A stretch of DNA of 63,079 nt from Serratia bockelmannii (GCF_008011855.1 NZ_VOUX01000025.1:1-63079), one strand, 5' to 3'; shown: positions 43,187 through 55,904, counted from the stretch's first letter. The notes: a model not told the origin generated them from the sequence alone. Numbers and translations are program-made.

Positions 43187-44150
43187 ATGTCGTCAACGCC
43201 TATCGCTACTCAGCCCACCCTGTACCGGATCCATCCGGCCAGTTTCCGTGACGGAAACGGGGACGGCGTGGGCGACGCGCACGGCATGCTGGCGGCGCTG
43301 CCGTATCTGAAAGCGCTGTCGATCGACGGCCTGTTGCTGCCGCAGACGCTGGCGCCGGGGGCCGAGGCGACGGTGACGGGCGAAGGGCTGACGCTGTGGT
43401 ACGGCGATGAAGCCAATCGCGTTCGCAATGCCGTCGCGCCGCGGCGGTTCGCCCACGGTGCGCTGGCGCTGGACGTGATGCCGTTCAGCGCGGAGAAGCT
43501 GGTGGCGGTGCTGCACGCCCGTCGTACCACGTTGGCGGACAGCCTGTGGAGCACCGGGGACGCCGATCAGCCCCGGGTGGTCAGCCGCTGGGGGCAGGGC
43601 GACCTGCGTTCCGCCGCCGCCTTTCTGACGCTGCTGGCGATGCTACCGGCGCCAATCTGCCTGTATCAGGGCGAGGAGCTGGGGCTGCCGCATGCCGCCG
43701 GCCTGCAAGATCCGCGCGGCGCGCAAACGCCGATGCCGTGGCACGAAGCCCCCGAACAGGTCACCGCCGGCGAAATCAGCTGGTATCAACAGGTGGCGAT
43801 CGAACACCGCGCATTGGCCATCAGCCGCCAACAGCACGACAGCCACTCCACCTTACGTTACTGCCAGGCGCTGTTGGCCCTGCGTCGTTCGCCGCTCATC
43901 CAGCACGGCGAACTGAACGAAGTCAGCCAGCGCGATGGCGTGGTGCGCTTACTTATTACCCATCAGGATCAATGCCTTGAAGCGCTGATAAACCTGCAGC
44001 CTTATACTCAGGCGGCCGCGCCGTCTGAGGCGACCTTGCCGTTGGCATGGCAGCACGGCGCGCAGCAAGAGGGTCATCAATGGTTTTTGGCGGGCTTTGC
44101 CTCCGCCATTTTCACACGACATGTTAACTGCGAAAGCAGGGGAGTAACGC

Positions 44151-44158
<8 letters not shown>
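43187..44158 (+). CDS. Internally deleted GH13 glucosidase-like protein, probable pseudoenzyme
   Basis: The 323-residue product starts like an alpha-glucosidase of family GH13: LYRIHPASF and the calcium-loop motif DGNGDGVGD (22-30), then strand 1 LSIDGLLLP. It then jumps, over about 65 residues, to region IV ([12 protein letters not shown], Asp127) and the C-terminal part ([19 protein letters not shown] and a DUF3459-like tail). The segments that hold the catalytic nucleophile and acid/base are absent, and the region-IV histidine is replaced. The frame is intact. Its last 8 bases overlap malK, implying coupling. The start at 43187 is supported by AGGGAT upstream. It is unlikely to hydrolyse glucans; a binding or regulatory role is possible. 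Confidence 0.8.
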
Positions 44159-46582
<2,424 letters not shown>

Positions 46583-46682
46583 CGACGACAGGACGGGGAG
46601 GGCCGCCGGCTCTCCCCCAACCGCATTCGCCGCGGCCGGATCTCTTGCCTGATCCGCCGCGGCGCTGAAAGAGGATATAACG
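46583..46682 (+). other. lamB-malM intergenic hairpins
   Basis: Two stems lie in this 100-bp gap: GGAGGGCCG / CGGCTCTCC-type pairing near 46597-46617, and GCCGCGGCCGGATC pairing with GATCCGCCGCGGC at about 46631-46665. No T tract follows, so they probably protect or process the mRNA. In E. coli this gap also carries repeat-type hairpins. Confidence 0.6.
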
Positions 46683-47588
46683 ATGAAAAAGAATCTGCTG
46701 TCACTCTGCCTGTCGCTGGCGCTGACCGTCGGCGCGCCTCTGGCGGCCAACGCCGAGACGCCGGCTAACGTTTCCGTCGCCCCGGCCATCAGCGCCGCCA
46801 CGCTGCAAAGCCTGCCGTGGCAGCCGCTGCAACCGCCGGTGTCGCAAGAGGTGAAGCTCGACGCCGTCAGTCCGCAACTCAATCAGGGCGAGATTCAGGG
46901 GGCGATCGCCGCCTATACGCTGCCGGCCGATCGCGGCTCGCTGGAGGTGACGCTGAGCAGCCTCGCTAAAAACAATTCGCTGTACGCGCCGAGTGTGCTG
47001 GTGCTGGACGAGCATCTGCGCCCGGCGGCGTATTACCCGAGCAGCTATTTCCCTTACCAGCCGCCGGGAGCAATGTCCTCCGATCGCCTCGAAGGCACGT
47101 TGAAACTGACGCCGGCGCTTGGTCAAAAACAGATTTACCTGCTGGTGTACACCACTCGGCAGGACTTGGCGAAAACCACGCAGTTGACTAACCCGGCCAA
47201 GGCCTATGCGCAGGGCGTGGGCAACGCGGTGCCGGATATCCCGGATCCAATCGCCGGCCACGCGACGAGCGGCACGCTGAAGCTCAAGGTGACCGCGGAA
47301 CAGGGCACCGGCAACGTGATGATCGGTATGCTGCAGCCTGCGCCGACCGTGGCGCCGGTGGTGGTGGGATCAACCGCACCGGCCGCCGTGGCGGCGCCGG
47401 CACCGACGCCGGAGAAACCGGCGGAGCCGATGCTCAACGATACCGAAAGCTACTTCAATAATGGCATCAAGCAGGCGGTGAAGGCGGGCGATATCGACAA
47501 GGCGCTGAAACTGATGAATGAGGCCGAGAAACTGGGCTCGACCACCGCGCGTAAAACGTTTATCAGCAGCGTTAAAGGCAAGGGGTAA
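46683..47588 (+). CDS. malM: Maltose operon periplasmic protein MalM
   Basis: MalM is a periplasmic protein of the maltose regulon with no established biochemical role. The 301-residue precursor has a signal peptide (MKKNLLSLCLSLALTVGAPLAANA) and a family-like body: LPWQPLQPPVSQEVKLDA, FPYQPPGAMSSDRLEGTLKL, IYLLVYTTRQDLAKTTQL. A Pro/Ala-rich linker (PAAVAAPAPTPEKPAEP) is followed by a C-terminal helical tail with a Sel1/TPR-like turn. It ends the operon at a strong terminator. Confidence 0.94.
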   Translation: MKKNLLSLCLSLALTVGAPLAANAETPANVSVAPAISAATLQSLPWQPLQPPVSQEVKLDAVSPQLNQGEIQGAIAAYTLPADRGSLEVTLSSLAKNNSLYAPSVLVLDEHLRPAAYYPSSYFPYQPPGAMSSDRLEGTLKLTPALGQKQIYLLVYTTRQDLAKTTQLTNPAKAYAQGVGNAVPDIPDPIAGHATSGTLKLKVTAEQGTGNVMIGMLQPAPTVAPVVVGSTAPAAVAAPAPTPEKPAEPMLNDTESYFNNGIKQAVKAGDIDKALKLMNEAEKLGSTTARKTFISSVKGKG

Positions 47589-47620
47589 CACCCGGCGCTG
47601 CCGATGCTGGCTCGATGATT

Positions 47621-47645
47621 GGTGCGCCTTGGCGCACCTTTTTTC
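47621..47645 (+). terminator. Rho-independent terminator of the malK-lamB-malM operon
   Basis: GGTGCGCC-TT-GGCGCACC stem followed by TTTTTTT. It runs up to the stop of the convergent nucleoside hydrolase gene. Confidence 0.92.
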
Positions 47646-48627
47646 ATCCGCGGGCCAGCGTTGCGCCGATCAACGCCAACAGACGGGCGTTGTCTACCTG
47701 CTGCATGACGCGCACCGGCTTGCCCTGCGGCGCCTGCATGCCGACCGTCAGGCGCAGGCTGTCCGGCCGCCAACGGCGTGAGCTGCCGCGCGTCAACGCC
47801 CCTTCCAGCGCCACATCCACATGGAACATTTCGGTCGTGACCAGCTGCGGTTCCAGCAGCCAGGCGATCACCAGCGCATCATGGATCCAGCAGCCCGGCA
47901 GGCGCCGCGTATGGCGCGAATAGTCGATCCACGGCTGCGTGGTGGCGCGCAAATAGCGGCACAGCGGCGTATCCGGCTGCGTCAGTGCGGCCAGATCCGC
48001 CTGGGTCAGCATGGTCTGGGTGGTGACATCCAGCGGCGCCAGCGTGATAGCGGCGCCGCTGTTCAGCACCAGCCGTGCCGCTTCCGGATCCAGGCCGAAA
48101 TTGGTGTCCTTGATGTACCCGTCGACGTTGAATACGCCACCCATGATTACGATCTCTTTCACCGCCTGCGCCATCTGCGGGTAAAGCTGCATGGCGTGCG
48201 CAACGTTGGTCAGCGGGCCGATCGCCGCCAGCGTGATCTCGCCGGGATGGCGGCAGATCAGCTCGCCGATGGCGATGGCGGCGTCCGGTGCGGGCGCGTT
48301 GGCGAGTGAGGGCGCGGGCAAGTCGCGCCACAGCGCTGCCAGCTTGGGATCGGCGATCGGGCGGTCCAGATGCGCGCGCCACGGCTCCGGCGGCTCACTC
48401 AGGGCGCGCGCCGCGCCGAGGGCGACAGGAACCTGATAGCCGCTCTGCGCCAGCAGATCGGTGGCGACGGCGAAGCCCACTTCGCGCGGGGTGTTGCCGG
48501 CCACGATGCTGATCAGCTCCAGCTGCAGCTGCGGTTTGGCCGCCAGCGCCAGGGCCAGCGCCAGCCCGTCGTCGACGTTGGCGCCGGGGACGCCATTGCC
48601 GGGATCGCAATCAATGATTAAACGCAT
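47644..48627 (-). CDS. Inosine-uridine-type nucleoside hydrolase with expanded metal loop
   Basis: The protein belongs to the IUNH family, which cleaves ribonucleosides to base and ribose. The 327 residues include the conserved AAIGPLTNVA, EIVIMGGVFN, TNFGLDPEAA and WIHDALVIAW (His/Asp) motifs. The N-terminal calcium loop is unusual: instead of DxDPGxDD it reads DCDPG, then eight residues (NGVPGANV), then DDG, so the two acidic clusters are separated by seven extra residues. It is the last gene of an MHS transporter-LacI-hydrolase operon, 21 bp after the regulator. The exact nucleoside is unknown. Confidence 0.88.
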   Translation of the reverse strand: MRLIIDCDPGNGVPGANVDDGLALALALAAKPQLQLELISIVAGNTPREVGFAVATDLLAQSGYQVPVALGAARALSEPPEPWRAHLDRPIADPKLAALWRDLPAPSLANAPAPDAAIAIGELICRHPGEITLAAIGPLTNVAHAMQLYPQMAQAVKEIVIMGGVFNVDGYIKDTNFGLDPEAARLVLNSGAAITLAPLDVTTQTMLTQADLAALTQPDTPLCRYLRATTQPWIDYSRHTRRLPGCWIHDALVIAWLLEPQLVTTEMFHVDVALEGALTRGSSRRWRPDSLRLTVGMQAPQGKPVRVMQQVDNARLLALIGATLARG

Positions 48628-48648
48628 ATAAGGTGTCCTGAAAACCCG

Positions 48649-49650
48649 CTAACAGCCGCATGAATGGCGGATGCGCAGTTGAAAAGCGAATTCATGCAGC
48701 TCGGCGGGCGCGGCACCGGCGGCCAGCATGGCGATGGCCCGCTTGGCCATGGCGTCGATCGGCTGCTCGACCGCGCTGAGCGGCGGCACGCTGAATTCGG
48801 ATTGCTGCGTGCCGTTAAAACAAATCAGCGCCAGATCGTCCGGTGCGCGCAACCCATGCTCTGCCAGCGCCGACAGGCAGCCGAGCGCCTGCTGTTCGTT
48901 AGAGGTGAAAACGGCGCGTGGGCGTGGGCCTTGCACCAGGCACTGGGTGGCCTGGTAGCCGCCTTGGCGGGTGTAGGGCACCTCGAAAATCCACTCGTCG
49001 CGCGGCACAATGCCCGCCTCCAGCAGCGCATCGCGCCAGCCGTTCAGGCGATCCTGCGCGTTGAGCATGGTCAGCGGGCCGATAAAAATGCCGATGTCGC
49101 GATAGCCGTGCTGCAGCAGATGGCGGGTCGCCTGGCAGGCGGCGTCGCGCTCGTCGACGCGGATGGCGCAGACGCCGGCCTGGCTGTCGATGGTGTCTAT
49201 CATCACGCAGGGCGTGCCGGAGGCGCGGATCAGCTCGAACCACGGATGGCGATCGACGCTGGTGTACAGCAGGCCGTCGACCTGGCGGCGCAGCAGGTTG
49301 TTGATCAGCTCATACTCACGCTGCCGGTCATCGCCGGCGTCACCCAGCAGCAGCACGCGGCCGCGGCTGAAGGCCTCTTGCTGCAGCGCCCGCGCCAGCG
49401 TGGCGAAGAAAGGGTTGGAAATATCCGGCACCACCAGCCCGTAGGTTTGCGTGCTGCCGGAGGCCAATGCCCGCGCGATGTCGTTAGGCCGGTAGCCGGT
49501 CTGCTCGATCGCCGCCAGCACGCGCAGCCGGGTGGCTTCCGCCACCGGGCGCGGGCCGTTGTTGATCACATAGCTGACCACGGCGACGGAGGTGCCCGCT
49601 ACGCGGGCCACGTCGGCGCGGGTAACGCGTCGCGCGGAGTGATTATCCAA
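48649..49650 (-). CDS. LacI-family transcriptional regulator
   Basis: The 333-residue protein has the LacI-type helix-turn-helix (VTRADVARVAGTSVAVVSYVIN), hinge (RPNDIARALASGST) and a periplasmic-binding-protein-like effector domain (YGLVVPDISNPFFATLARALQ). The only suitable start is a TTG at 49650, preceded by AGGATCC. It lies between an MHS transporter and a nucleoside hydrolase, so the effector is probably a nucleoside. A perfect 18-bp palindrome upstream of the transporter (51187-51204) is a likely operator. Confidence 0.9.
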   Translation of the reverse strand: MDNHSARRVTRADVARVAGTSVAVVSYVINNGPRPVAEATRLRVLAAIEQTGYRPNDIARALASGSTQTYGLVVPDISNPFFATLARALQQEAFSRGRVLLLGDAGDDRQREYELINNLLRRQVDGLLYTSVDRHPWFELIRASGTPCVMIDTIDSQAGVCAIRVDERDAACQATRHLLQHGYRDIGIFIGPLTMLNAQDRLNGWRDALLEAGIVPRDEWIFEVPYTRQGGYQATQCLVQGPRPRAVFTSNEQQALGCLSALAEHGLRAPDDLALICFNGTQQSEFSVPPLSAVEQPIDAMAKRAIAMLAAGAAPAELHEFAFQLRIRHSCGC

Positions 49651-49674
49651 ATTGGGATCCTGTTCGCCTTCTCG

Positions 49675-51057
49675 TTACGCGGCATCCTGCGGCAGGTTGA
49701 GATCGCGGCCGCGGGTTTCGGGAGCAAAGAAGGTGGTGATTAAGCCGATGGCCGCCATTACAACAAAATAGCAGGCGACAGGCCACCAGTGACCGAAACC
49801 GGACAGCAGCGCGGTGGCGATCAGCGGCGCGGTGCCGCCGGAGAGGATCGAGCCGAGCTCCTTGGCGAACGCCATTTTGGAGTAGCGGTTCTTCACGCCG
49901 AACAATTCGACGCCGTAGGCCGCCTGCACGCCGAAGATCCCCAGCGATGCGATGCACATGCCGACCACGATCACCGAGATGACGATCGCCGGTTCACGGC
50001 TGTCGAGCAACCAGAACGCTGGGAAGGCGTACAGCACCAGCAGCAGGCAGAACCACCGGTAGGTGATGCGGCGGCCGAAGCGATCGGACAGCCAGCCGGC
50101 CAGCGGGATCACCAGAAAACCGCACAGCGAGGCGATCAACACCGCCAGCGCCGGCACCGATTTATCGACCATCAGCACCTTGGCGACATAGCCGACGATA
50201 AAGCCCTGGCACAGGTAGGAAGGGCCGTTTTCGCCGATGCGCAGGCCGAGCATCACCCAGAACGCCTTGGTGCGCTGCAGGTAGCTGCGCGTATCCGGCG
50301 CGGCCTGGGCGGCGTCCAGCATGCGCTGGTGGTTTTGCTGTAGCTCGCGTTCGAAGACCGGCGTTTCCCGCACGTGGCGACGCAGGTACAGCGCCGCACC
50401 GGCGATCAGAATGCTAGCGAGGAACGGAATGCGCCAGCCCCAGCTCATCAGATCTTCCTTGTCCAGCTGCAGCACCAGCAGCCATACCAGCGACGCCAGC
50501 AGGGTGCCGCTGTTCGAGCCGATGGCGATGATCGACGCCACCAGCCCGCGCCGTTTGGCCGGCGCGTATTCCGCCAGCATCACCGCGCCGCCGGACAGTT
50601 CCGCACCGGCACCGAACCCCTGCGCGAAGCGCAGGATCACTAGGCAGGTGGGCGCCCAGACGCCGATTTGCGCATAGGACGGGATCAGACCGATCAATGT
50701 GGTGGAGAGGCCCATCAGCGCCACGGTGGTGATCAGCACCACGCGGCGGCCTTTGCGGTCGCCGATCCAGCCGAACACCAGCGCGCCGATCGGCCGCGCG
50801 ACGAAGCCGACGGAGTAGGTGGCGAAACTGGCCAGCAGCGCCACCAGCGGCGTGGCTTCCGGGAAGAACACGTCGCCGAACACCATGCCGGCCGCCAGGC
50901 CGTACAGCGCGAAGTCGACGTATTCCATGGCGGTGCCGAGCCAGCAGGAGAAGGTGGCGCGCCAAAATTGGCTGCGCCCCTCTTTGGTTGCCAGGCGTTC
51001 ATCGGCCGCCAGCGCGGCGTCGGCGGTCTGTGAAGGGGCAAGCGTTGTTTCGCTCAT
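49675..51057 (-). CDS. MFS transporter, metabolite:H+ symporter (MHS) family
   Basis: The 460-residue protein has twelve membrane segments and MHS-type motifs: GTAMEYVDFALYGLAAG, the loop signature GWIGDRKGRRVV, LRFAQGFGAGAELSGG and GWLSDRFGRR. Family members (ShiA, ProP, KgtP and others) import organic solutes with protons. Its operon partners suggest a nucleoside or related substrate. It is the first gene of the operon, about 130 bp downstream of the palindromic operator. Confidence 0.9.
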   Translation of the reverse strand: MSETTLAPSQTADAALAADERLATKEGRSQFWRATFSCWLGTAMEYVDFALYGLAAGMVFGDVFFPEATPLVALLASFATYSVGFVARPIGALVFGWIGDRKGRRVVLITTVALMGLSTTLIGLIPSYAQIGVWAPTCLVILRFAQGFGAGAELSGGAVMLAEYAPAKRRGLVASIIAIGSNSGTLLASLVWLLVLQLDKEDLMSWGWRIPFLASILIAGAALYLRRHVRETPVFERELQQNHQRMLDAAQAAPDTRSYLQRTKAFWVMLGLRIGENGPSYLCQGFIVGYVAKVLMVDKSVPALAVLIASLCGFLVIPLAGWLSDRFGRRITYRWFCLLLVLYAFPAFWLLDSREPAIVISVIVVGMCIASLGIFGVQAAYGVELFGVKNRYSKMAFAKELGSILSGGTAPLIATALLSGFGHWWPVACYFVVMAAIGLITTFFAPETRGRDLNLPQDAA

Positions 51058-51186
51058 GGCAGTGCTATCCTCTTTTGTTCTGCGCCTGGAGGGGCGCGGT
51101 TAAAGATGGTTTCCCTGGTGCCGGCAACAAAGGTGTGCCGACAAATCATGTCGGACGCATGGCGATTCAACGCTGCTGTATCAGGG

Positions 51187-51204
51187 TATCTACGCGCGTA
51201 GATA
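51187..51204 (-). promoter_or_regulatory. Perfect 18-bp palindrome, likely LacI-type operator
   Basis: TATCTACGCGCGTAGATA is a perfect palindrome with a central CG, the usual form of LacI-family operators. It lies about 130 bp before the MHS transporter gene, in an otherwise gene-free region (51058-51449) shared with ubiC. Confidence 0.75.
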
Positions 51205-51449
51205 ACACAACGCGAGGAAGCTGAAACTTTGCGGGCGATCACAGAATCGTCAGCGCGCCGGGAAATGAAGATAGAGAAGGCGGATGGCAAAAAGATGACA
51301 GAACCCCGGTTTTTCCGGCCGATAGGCCTGCCGTTTTCGCCACGAATCAGCCTGCCGCTTTCGCATTTCTGCGCTACAATGGGGGCCTGTTAACAGTTTG
51401 TATCGCCTGGCGCGCCACACCGGCCGCGGTTCAGGCGAGGAGTAAAACA

Positions 51450-51965
51450 ATGTCTGGCATCAGGGATTCCATCCTGCCGCCGCTGGAGTGGTTGTCCGAA
51501 CAGGATCCTCCGGCGCCCGCCGCCGTCAGCGACTGGCTGATGGAGTTAGGCTCCATGACCCGCCGATTTGAACGCCATTGCGCCCAGGTGCGCGTTGAAC
51601 CGCAGCGCGAATGCTTCGTCACGCGCGAGGCGCTGGGCGACGAGGCGAACCACCTGCCCGACAGCCCGCGCTACTGGCTGCGCGAAGTGGTGCTGCTGGG
51701 CGACGACCAGCCCTGGCTGCTGGGGCGCACGGTGATCCCGGAACATACGCTGACCGGCCCCGACCAGGCGCTGGTGGATCTGGGGACGCTGCCGCTGGGG
51801 CGCTACCTGTTCAGCAGCGGCGAGCTGACGCGCGACTATATCCATATCGGCCGGCAGGATGCGCTGTGGGCGCGTCGTTCACGGCTGCGGTTGGCGGGCA
51901 AGCCGCTGCTGCTGACCGAACTGTTTTTACCGGCTTCACCGCTGTATTCAGCGGTCCCCGCATAA
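51450..51965 (+). CDS. ubiC: Chorismate pyruvate-lyase
   Basis: UbiC converts chorismate to 4-hydroxybenzoate and pyruvate, the entry to ubiquinone synthesis. The 171-residue product has the family's length and blocks: [46 protein letters not shown] and a C-terminal [17 protein letters not shown] precedes the ATG. ubiA starts 17 bases after its stop, as in the E. coli ubiCA operon. Confidence 0.96.
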   Translation: MSGIRDSILPPLEWLSEQDPPAPAAVSDWLMELGSMTRRFERHCAQVRVEPQRECFVTREALGDEANHLPDSPRYWLREVVLLGDDQPWLLGRTVIPEHTLTGPDQALVDLGTLPLGRYLFSSGELTRDYIHIGRQDALWARRSRLRLAGKPLLLTELFLPASPLYSAVPA

Positions 51966-51982
51966 GAGAGGAGAGCAAGACG

Positions 51983-52855
51983 TTGGAGGGAAGCGTGACT
52001 CAAAGTAAATGGCGGGCTTACAGCCATTTGATGCGCATTGATAAACCGATCGGCACGCTGTTGCTGTTGTGGCCGACGCTGTGGGCGCTGTGGCTGGCCG
52101 GGAAAGGCGTGCCGCCGCTGTCGATTCTGGTGGTGTTCGTGCTCGGCGTGTTCCTGATGCGCGCCGCCGGCTGCGTAGTGAATGACTACGCCGATCGCGC
52201 GGTGGACGGCTACGTAAAGCGCACCGCCGGGCGGCCGATGCCGAGCGGCCGGGTGAGCGCGAAAGAGGCCAAGGTGCTGTTCGTGGTGCTGGTGCTGATT
52301 TCGTTCTGCCTGGTGTTGACGCTGAATGCGATGACCATCTGGCTGTCGCTGGCGGCGCTGGCGCTGGCCTGGGTGTATCCGTTTATGAAGCGGGTGACCA
52401 ACCTGCCGCAGTTCGTGCTGGGCGCCGCGTTCGGCTGGGGCATTCCGATGGGCTATGCGGCGGTCAGCGAATCGCTGCCGCTCAGCTGCTGGCTGCTGCT
52501 GCTGGCGAACATCTGCTGGACGGTGGCCTATGACACGCTGTATGCGATGGTCGATCGCGACGATGATCTGAAAATAGGCATCAAGTCCACCGCTATCCTG
52601 TTCGGGCGTTATGACAAGCTGATCGTCGGGCTGTTGCAGTTCGCGACGCTGTTGCTGCTGGTGTGGGTCGGTTATCTGGCGCAGCTCGGCGGCGCGTTTT
52701 ACTGGTCGCTGTTGCTGGCGGGCGCGCTGTTCATTCACCAGCAGAAGCAGATTGCCGGGCGCGAGCGCGAAGCCTGCTTCAAGGCCTTCCTGCAGAACAA
52801 TTATGTCGGGCTGGTGGTATTTATCGGCATCGCGCTGAGCTATCTGCCGGCGTAA
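51983..52855 (+). CDS. ubiA: 4-Hydroxybenzoate octaprenyltransferase
   Basis: UbiA attaches the octaprenyl chain to 4-hydroxybenzoate in the inner membrane. The 290-residue product has both aspartate-rich prenyl-diphosphate motifs: [19 protein letters not shown] and [18 protein letters not shown]. About eight membrane segments are expected. A TTG at 51983 is chosen because it gives 290 residues with an N-terminus like E. coli (MEWSLTQ there, MEGSVTQ here) and GAGAGGAG lies 9 bases upstream; a GTG at 51995 after GGAGGG is a fair alternative. A bidirectional terminator follows. Confidence 0.96.
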   Translation: MEGSVTQSKWRAYSHLMRIDKPIGTLLLLWPTLWALWLAGKGVPPLSILVVFVLGVFLMRAAGCVVNDYADRAVDGYVKRTAGRPMPSGRVSAKEAKVLFVVLVLISFCLVLTLNAMTIWLSLAALALAWVYPFMKRVTNLPQFVLGAAFGWGIPMGYAAVSESLPLSCWLLLLANICWTVAYDTLYAMVDRDDDLKIGIKSTAILFGRYDKLIVGLLQFATLLLLVWVGYLAQLGGAFYWSLLLAGALFIHQQKQIAGREREACFKAFLQNNYVGLVVFIGIALSYLPA

Positions 52856-52874
52856 CGGTTTCCTGCAGCAAGAA

Positions 52875-52900
52875 AAAAGGCACCTCTCGGGGTGCCTTTT
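52875..52900. terminator. Bidirectional terminator between ubiA and plsB
   Basis: AAAAGGCACC-TCTCGG-GGTGCCTTTT forms a stem with A and T tracts on both sides. It separates the convergent ubiA and plsB genes. Confidence 0.92.
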
Positions 52901-52921
52901 GTGTTTCTGCGCCGGGCGAAA

Positions 52922-55387
52922 TCACTCGTCTTGCTCTTCTCCCGCATCGGTTTGCGGCAGGATGGTGGTCTCTTCCGGCATGTTGACGCTTTCGATGGTC
53001 AGCTTGATTTCCGGCGTGATCAGATCGCTCAGCATGTTGTACACCTCGAGGGTGTGCTCGCGGATCGCATCGCCGCTGTCGTTGATATAGCCTTCTTCGC
53101 GCAGCGTCGCCACCAGGGTGGAGAATACCGCCTTGTCGAAGAACTCCGGCGCGTTGATGCCGTGCAGCACCGACAGACGCTGCGCCATGATGCGGCTCTC
53201 TTTCTCCAGCGCGCCGCGGTTGATGCTCGGGTTGGCGCTGAGGATCGACATGGTGATGGCGTAGCGTTGCAGGGTTTCGCGCACCCCGGCGGCCAGCAGC
53301 TGCAGCGGGCGAATGCGCGCCGGGTTCAGCACCAGCTCGTCGCCTTTGTCGCAGATAAGCTGTTGACGGATCAGCTCGTCGATCATCGGCCGCAGCACGT
53401 CCGGCAGCTGCTCCTTGTCGTTATGCAGGAACAGCTCGGCTTTCAGCATCGGGTAAATCATGCCAATCTGGCGCAGCAGTTCGGCGCGCGATACCCGGCG
53501 ATGATGCATGACGATGCTGGCGATCAGCGACGGCAACACCAGCAGGTGGTGGATGTTGTTGCGGTAATAGGTCATCAGCACCGCCTGCTCGCGCGGCAGG
53601 ATGATGATGTCGCCGATGTTGTCCTTTTCCACCTCGAACTTGTTCATGTTCAGCGCGTGATCCAGCAGCTCGTCCGGCGTCTGCGATGGTACGGTGACGT
53701 CATGGGCGTAAGGCGCGTTGCGCATCAGCTGCAGGTAGCACTCGAGCTGCTCGAGCAATTGTTCGCGGGTCAGCGAACGCTGGCGCGAGGCCAGCAGCGC
53801 GGTGGAACACAGGTTCATGGCGTTGGCCGCGGCGGCGTTGTTGATGCGCACCATGATCTGGCCGGCGAGATCGTTGACCGTCGGCGTCAACCAGCTTGGG
53901 CGCTGAGCTTCGATCGGATCGATCGACTCGCGCCACTGCGGCACGTGCTGGTTGAGGTAAGCTGTCAACGGCAGCGGTTCGCCGAAGTTGACGTAACCCT
54001 GGCCCAGATTGCGCAGCTTGCGCAGGCCGCGCAGCATCTGCAGCAGGCTCTCTTTTTCCTTGGTGGCGCCGCGCAGCTCTTTGGCGTAGGTACCCACTTC
54101 CATCACGTGCTCGTAGCCGATGTAGATCGGCACCAGCGTGATCGGACGGGTGCCGCCGCGCAGCATCGCCTGGATGGTCATCGACAGGGTGCCGGTCTTC
54201 GGCTCCAGCAAGCGCCCGGTGCGGGAGCGGCCGCCTTCCACGAAGTATTCCACCGAGTAACCGCGAGTGAACAGCTCGCCGAGGTATTCGCGGAACACCG
54301 TCGAGTACAGCTTGTTGCCTTTAAAGGTGCGGCGGATGAAGAACGCGCCCAGGCGACGGAAGATCGGGCCGGCCGGCCAGAAGTTGAGGTTGATGCCCGC
54401 AGCGATGTGCGGCGGCACCAGGCCCTGGTGATACAGCACGTAGGACAGCAGCAGATAGTCCATGTGACTGCGGTGGCAGGGCACGTAGACGATCTCGTGG
54501 CCGTCCTGCGCCAGCTGGCGCACACGCTCGGCGTTGGTGACGTTGATTCCCTGATACAGCCGGTTCCAGGTCCAGCTCAGCACGCGGTCGGACAGACGCA
54601 CGGTTTCGTAGGAGAAATCGGCGGCGATCTCTTCCATCAGCGCGATGGCGTTCTGCTGGGCCTTCTCGTGCGAGATCTTCTTGCTGCGCGCTTCGTCCTC
54701 GACCGCTTTTTCGATCGCTTTGGACGCCAACAGCTTGTTGAACAGGTCCTGACGGGCCGGCAGGCTCGGGCCTACCGCGGCCAGGCGCTGACGCGAGAAG
54801 TGCATGCGCGCCACGCGCGCCAGTTTCTGCGCGATGGTTTTATCCGTGCCGTGCTCGGTGGCCATGCGGCGCAGCGAAACGGTGTTGGAGAAACGCACGA
54901 AGCTGTCGCGGCCGAGCCACAGTACGGCGAAGAATTTCTGCACGCCGTTCAACAGACGCAGGTGTGGCGTGCCGTGACCTTCGCGGCCCGGCGAACGGCC
55001 GAACATGACCGAAACCGGCAGCATCTGAATGTCGAGATCCGGATTGCTGCGATGCAGATCCAGATAGTCGTGGAACAGCTTTACCGACTCTTCTTTCGGG
55101 GTGTAGTAGCGGAACACGCGCGGGCCGTCGTGAATGAACACGTAGCTCGGCAGCACGGTGCCGTCGATCTCCAGCGCGTTGAGCGGATCGGGCAGATCCT
55201 GCGCCAGGCACTGGGTGCGCAGCGTCAGCAAATCCGCCTTGGAATTGTAAGGTAAAACATACAAAATCGGCCGTGAGGGATCCAACCCTAGCTCGGTAAC
55301 CGGATCTGAAGGGATGACCTTACTTCTTACCAACAATTTAAGTGGTAAATTCAATATTTTATAATAAATTTTACGCCAACCTGACAT
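52922..55387 (-). CDS. plsB: Glycerol-3-phosphate O-acyltransferase
   Basis: PlsB acylates the sn-1 position of glycerol-3-phosphate at the inner membrane, the first step of phospholipid synthesis. The 821-residue protein has the acyltransferase blocks HRSHMDYLL (HX4D motif), [26 protein letters not shown] and [12 protein letters not shown]. The start at 55387 gives [15 protein letters not shown], like E. coli PlsB. It is divergent from dgkA, which recycles diacylglycerol, an arrangement conserved in enterobacteria. Confidence 0.97.
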   Translation of the reverse strand: MSGWRKIYYKILNLPLKLLVRSKVIPSDPVTELGLDPSRPILYVLPYNSKADLLTLRTQCLAQDLPDPLNALEIDGTVLPSYVFIHDGPRVFRYYTPKEESVKLFHDYLDLHRSNPDLDIQMLPVSVMFGRSPGREGHGTPHLRLLNGVQKFFAVLWLGRDSFVRFSNTVSLRRMATEHGTDKTIAQKLARVARMHFSRQRLAAVGPSLPARQDLFNKLLASKAIEKAVEDEARSKKISHEKAQQNAIALMEEIAADFSYETVRLSDRVLSWTWNRLYQGINVTNAERVRQLAQDGHEIVYVPCHRSHMDYLLLSYVLYHQGLVPPHIAAGINLNFWPAGPIFRRLGAFFIRRTFKGNKLYSTVFREYLGELFTRGYSVEYFVEGGRSRTGRLLEPKTGTLSMTIQAMLRGGTRPITLVPIYIGYEHVMEVGTYAKELRGATKEKESLLQMLRGLRKLRNLGQGYVNFGEPLPLTAYLNQHVPQWRESIDPIEAQRPSWLTPTVNDLAGQIMVRINNAAAANAMNLCSTALLASRQRSLTREQLLEQLECYLQLMRNAPYAHDVTVPSQTPDELLDHALNMNKFEVEKDNIGDIIILPREQAVLMTYYRNNIHHLLVLPSLIASIVMHHRRVSRAELLRQIGMIYPMLKAELFLHNDKEQLPDVLRPMIDELIRQQLICDKGDELVLNPARIRPLQLLAAGVRETLQRYAITMSILSANPSINRGALEKESRIMAQRLSVLHGINAPEFFDKAVFSTLVATLREEGYINDSGDAIREHTLEVYNMLSDLITPEIKLTIESVNMPEETTILPQTDAGEEQDE

Positions 55388-55535
55388 AACAACGTGAAGC
55401 CTCTTGTTAGCAATGCGCCGCAAGCATACCAGAAACCGGGTAGCAGATCTGTGGTGTTCGAAAACCGAGAGCCGTCAGCGCGGACTGTTCTAGACTCTTT
55501 TTATTATGACCGACCTCTGAGAAAGGCACGAAAAC

Positions 55536-55904
55536 ATGGCAAACCAAGCAACCGGATTGACCCGCATCATCAAGGCCGCCGGCTATTCTTATAAAGGGCT
55601 TTCCGCCGCCTGGCAACACGAGGCGGCGTTCCGCCAGGAACTGGTGGTGACCCTCCTGGCTATCATACTGGCTGTCTGGCTGGACGTGGGTGCGATAGCG
55701 CGCATTTTATTGATCGGATCGGTGGCGCTGGTGATGATCGTCGAGATCCTGAACAGCGCGATCGAGGCGGTGGTGGATCGCATCGGCAGCGAACACCATG
55801 AGCTGTCCGGGCGGGCCAAGGACATGGGATCGGCGGCGGTGTCGCTGGCGATCGTGCTGGCGCTGTTCGTTTGGGGTACGGTCTTGTGGCAGCATTTTGG
55901 CTGA
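55536..55904 (+). CDS. dgkA: Diacylglycerol kinase
   Basis: DgkA is a small trimeric inner-membrane kinase that turns diacylglycerol into phosphatidic acid. The 122-residue product has the family length, three membrane segments, and the catalytic stretch VEILNSAIEAVVDRIG. It lies between plsB and lexA as in E. coli. The ATG at 55536 has GAGAAAGG upstream. Confidence 0.97.
   Translation: MANQATGLTRIIKAAGYSYKGLSAAWQHEAAFRQELVVTLLAIILAVWLDVGAIARILLIGSVALVMIVEILNSAIEAVVDRIGSEHHELSGRAKDMGSAAVSLAIVLALFVWGTVLWQHFG

Noticed and set aside
52892..55255. 787-codon frame opposite plsB
   Set aside because: Shadow frame; plsB on the minus strand is complete and conserved.
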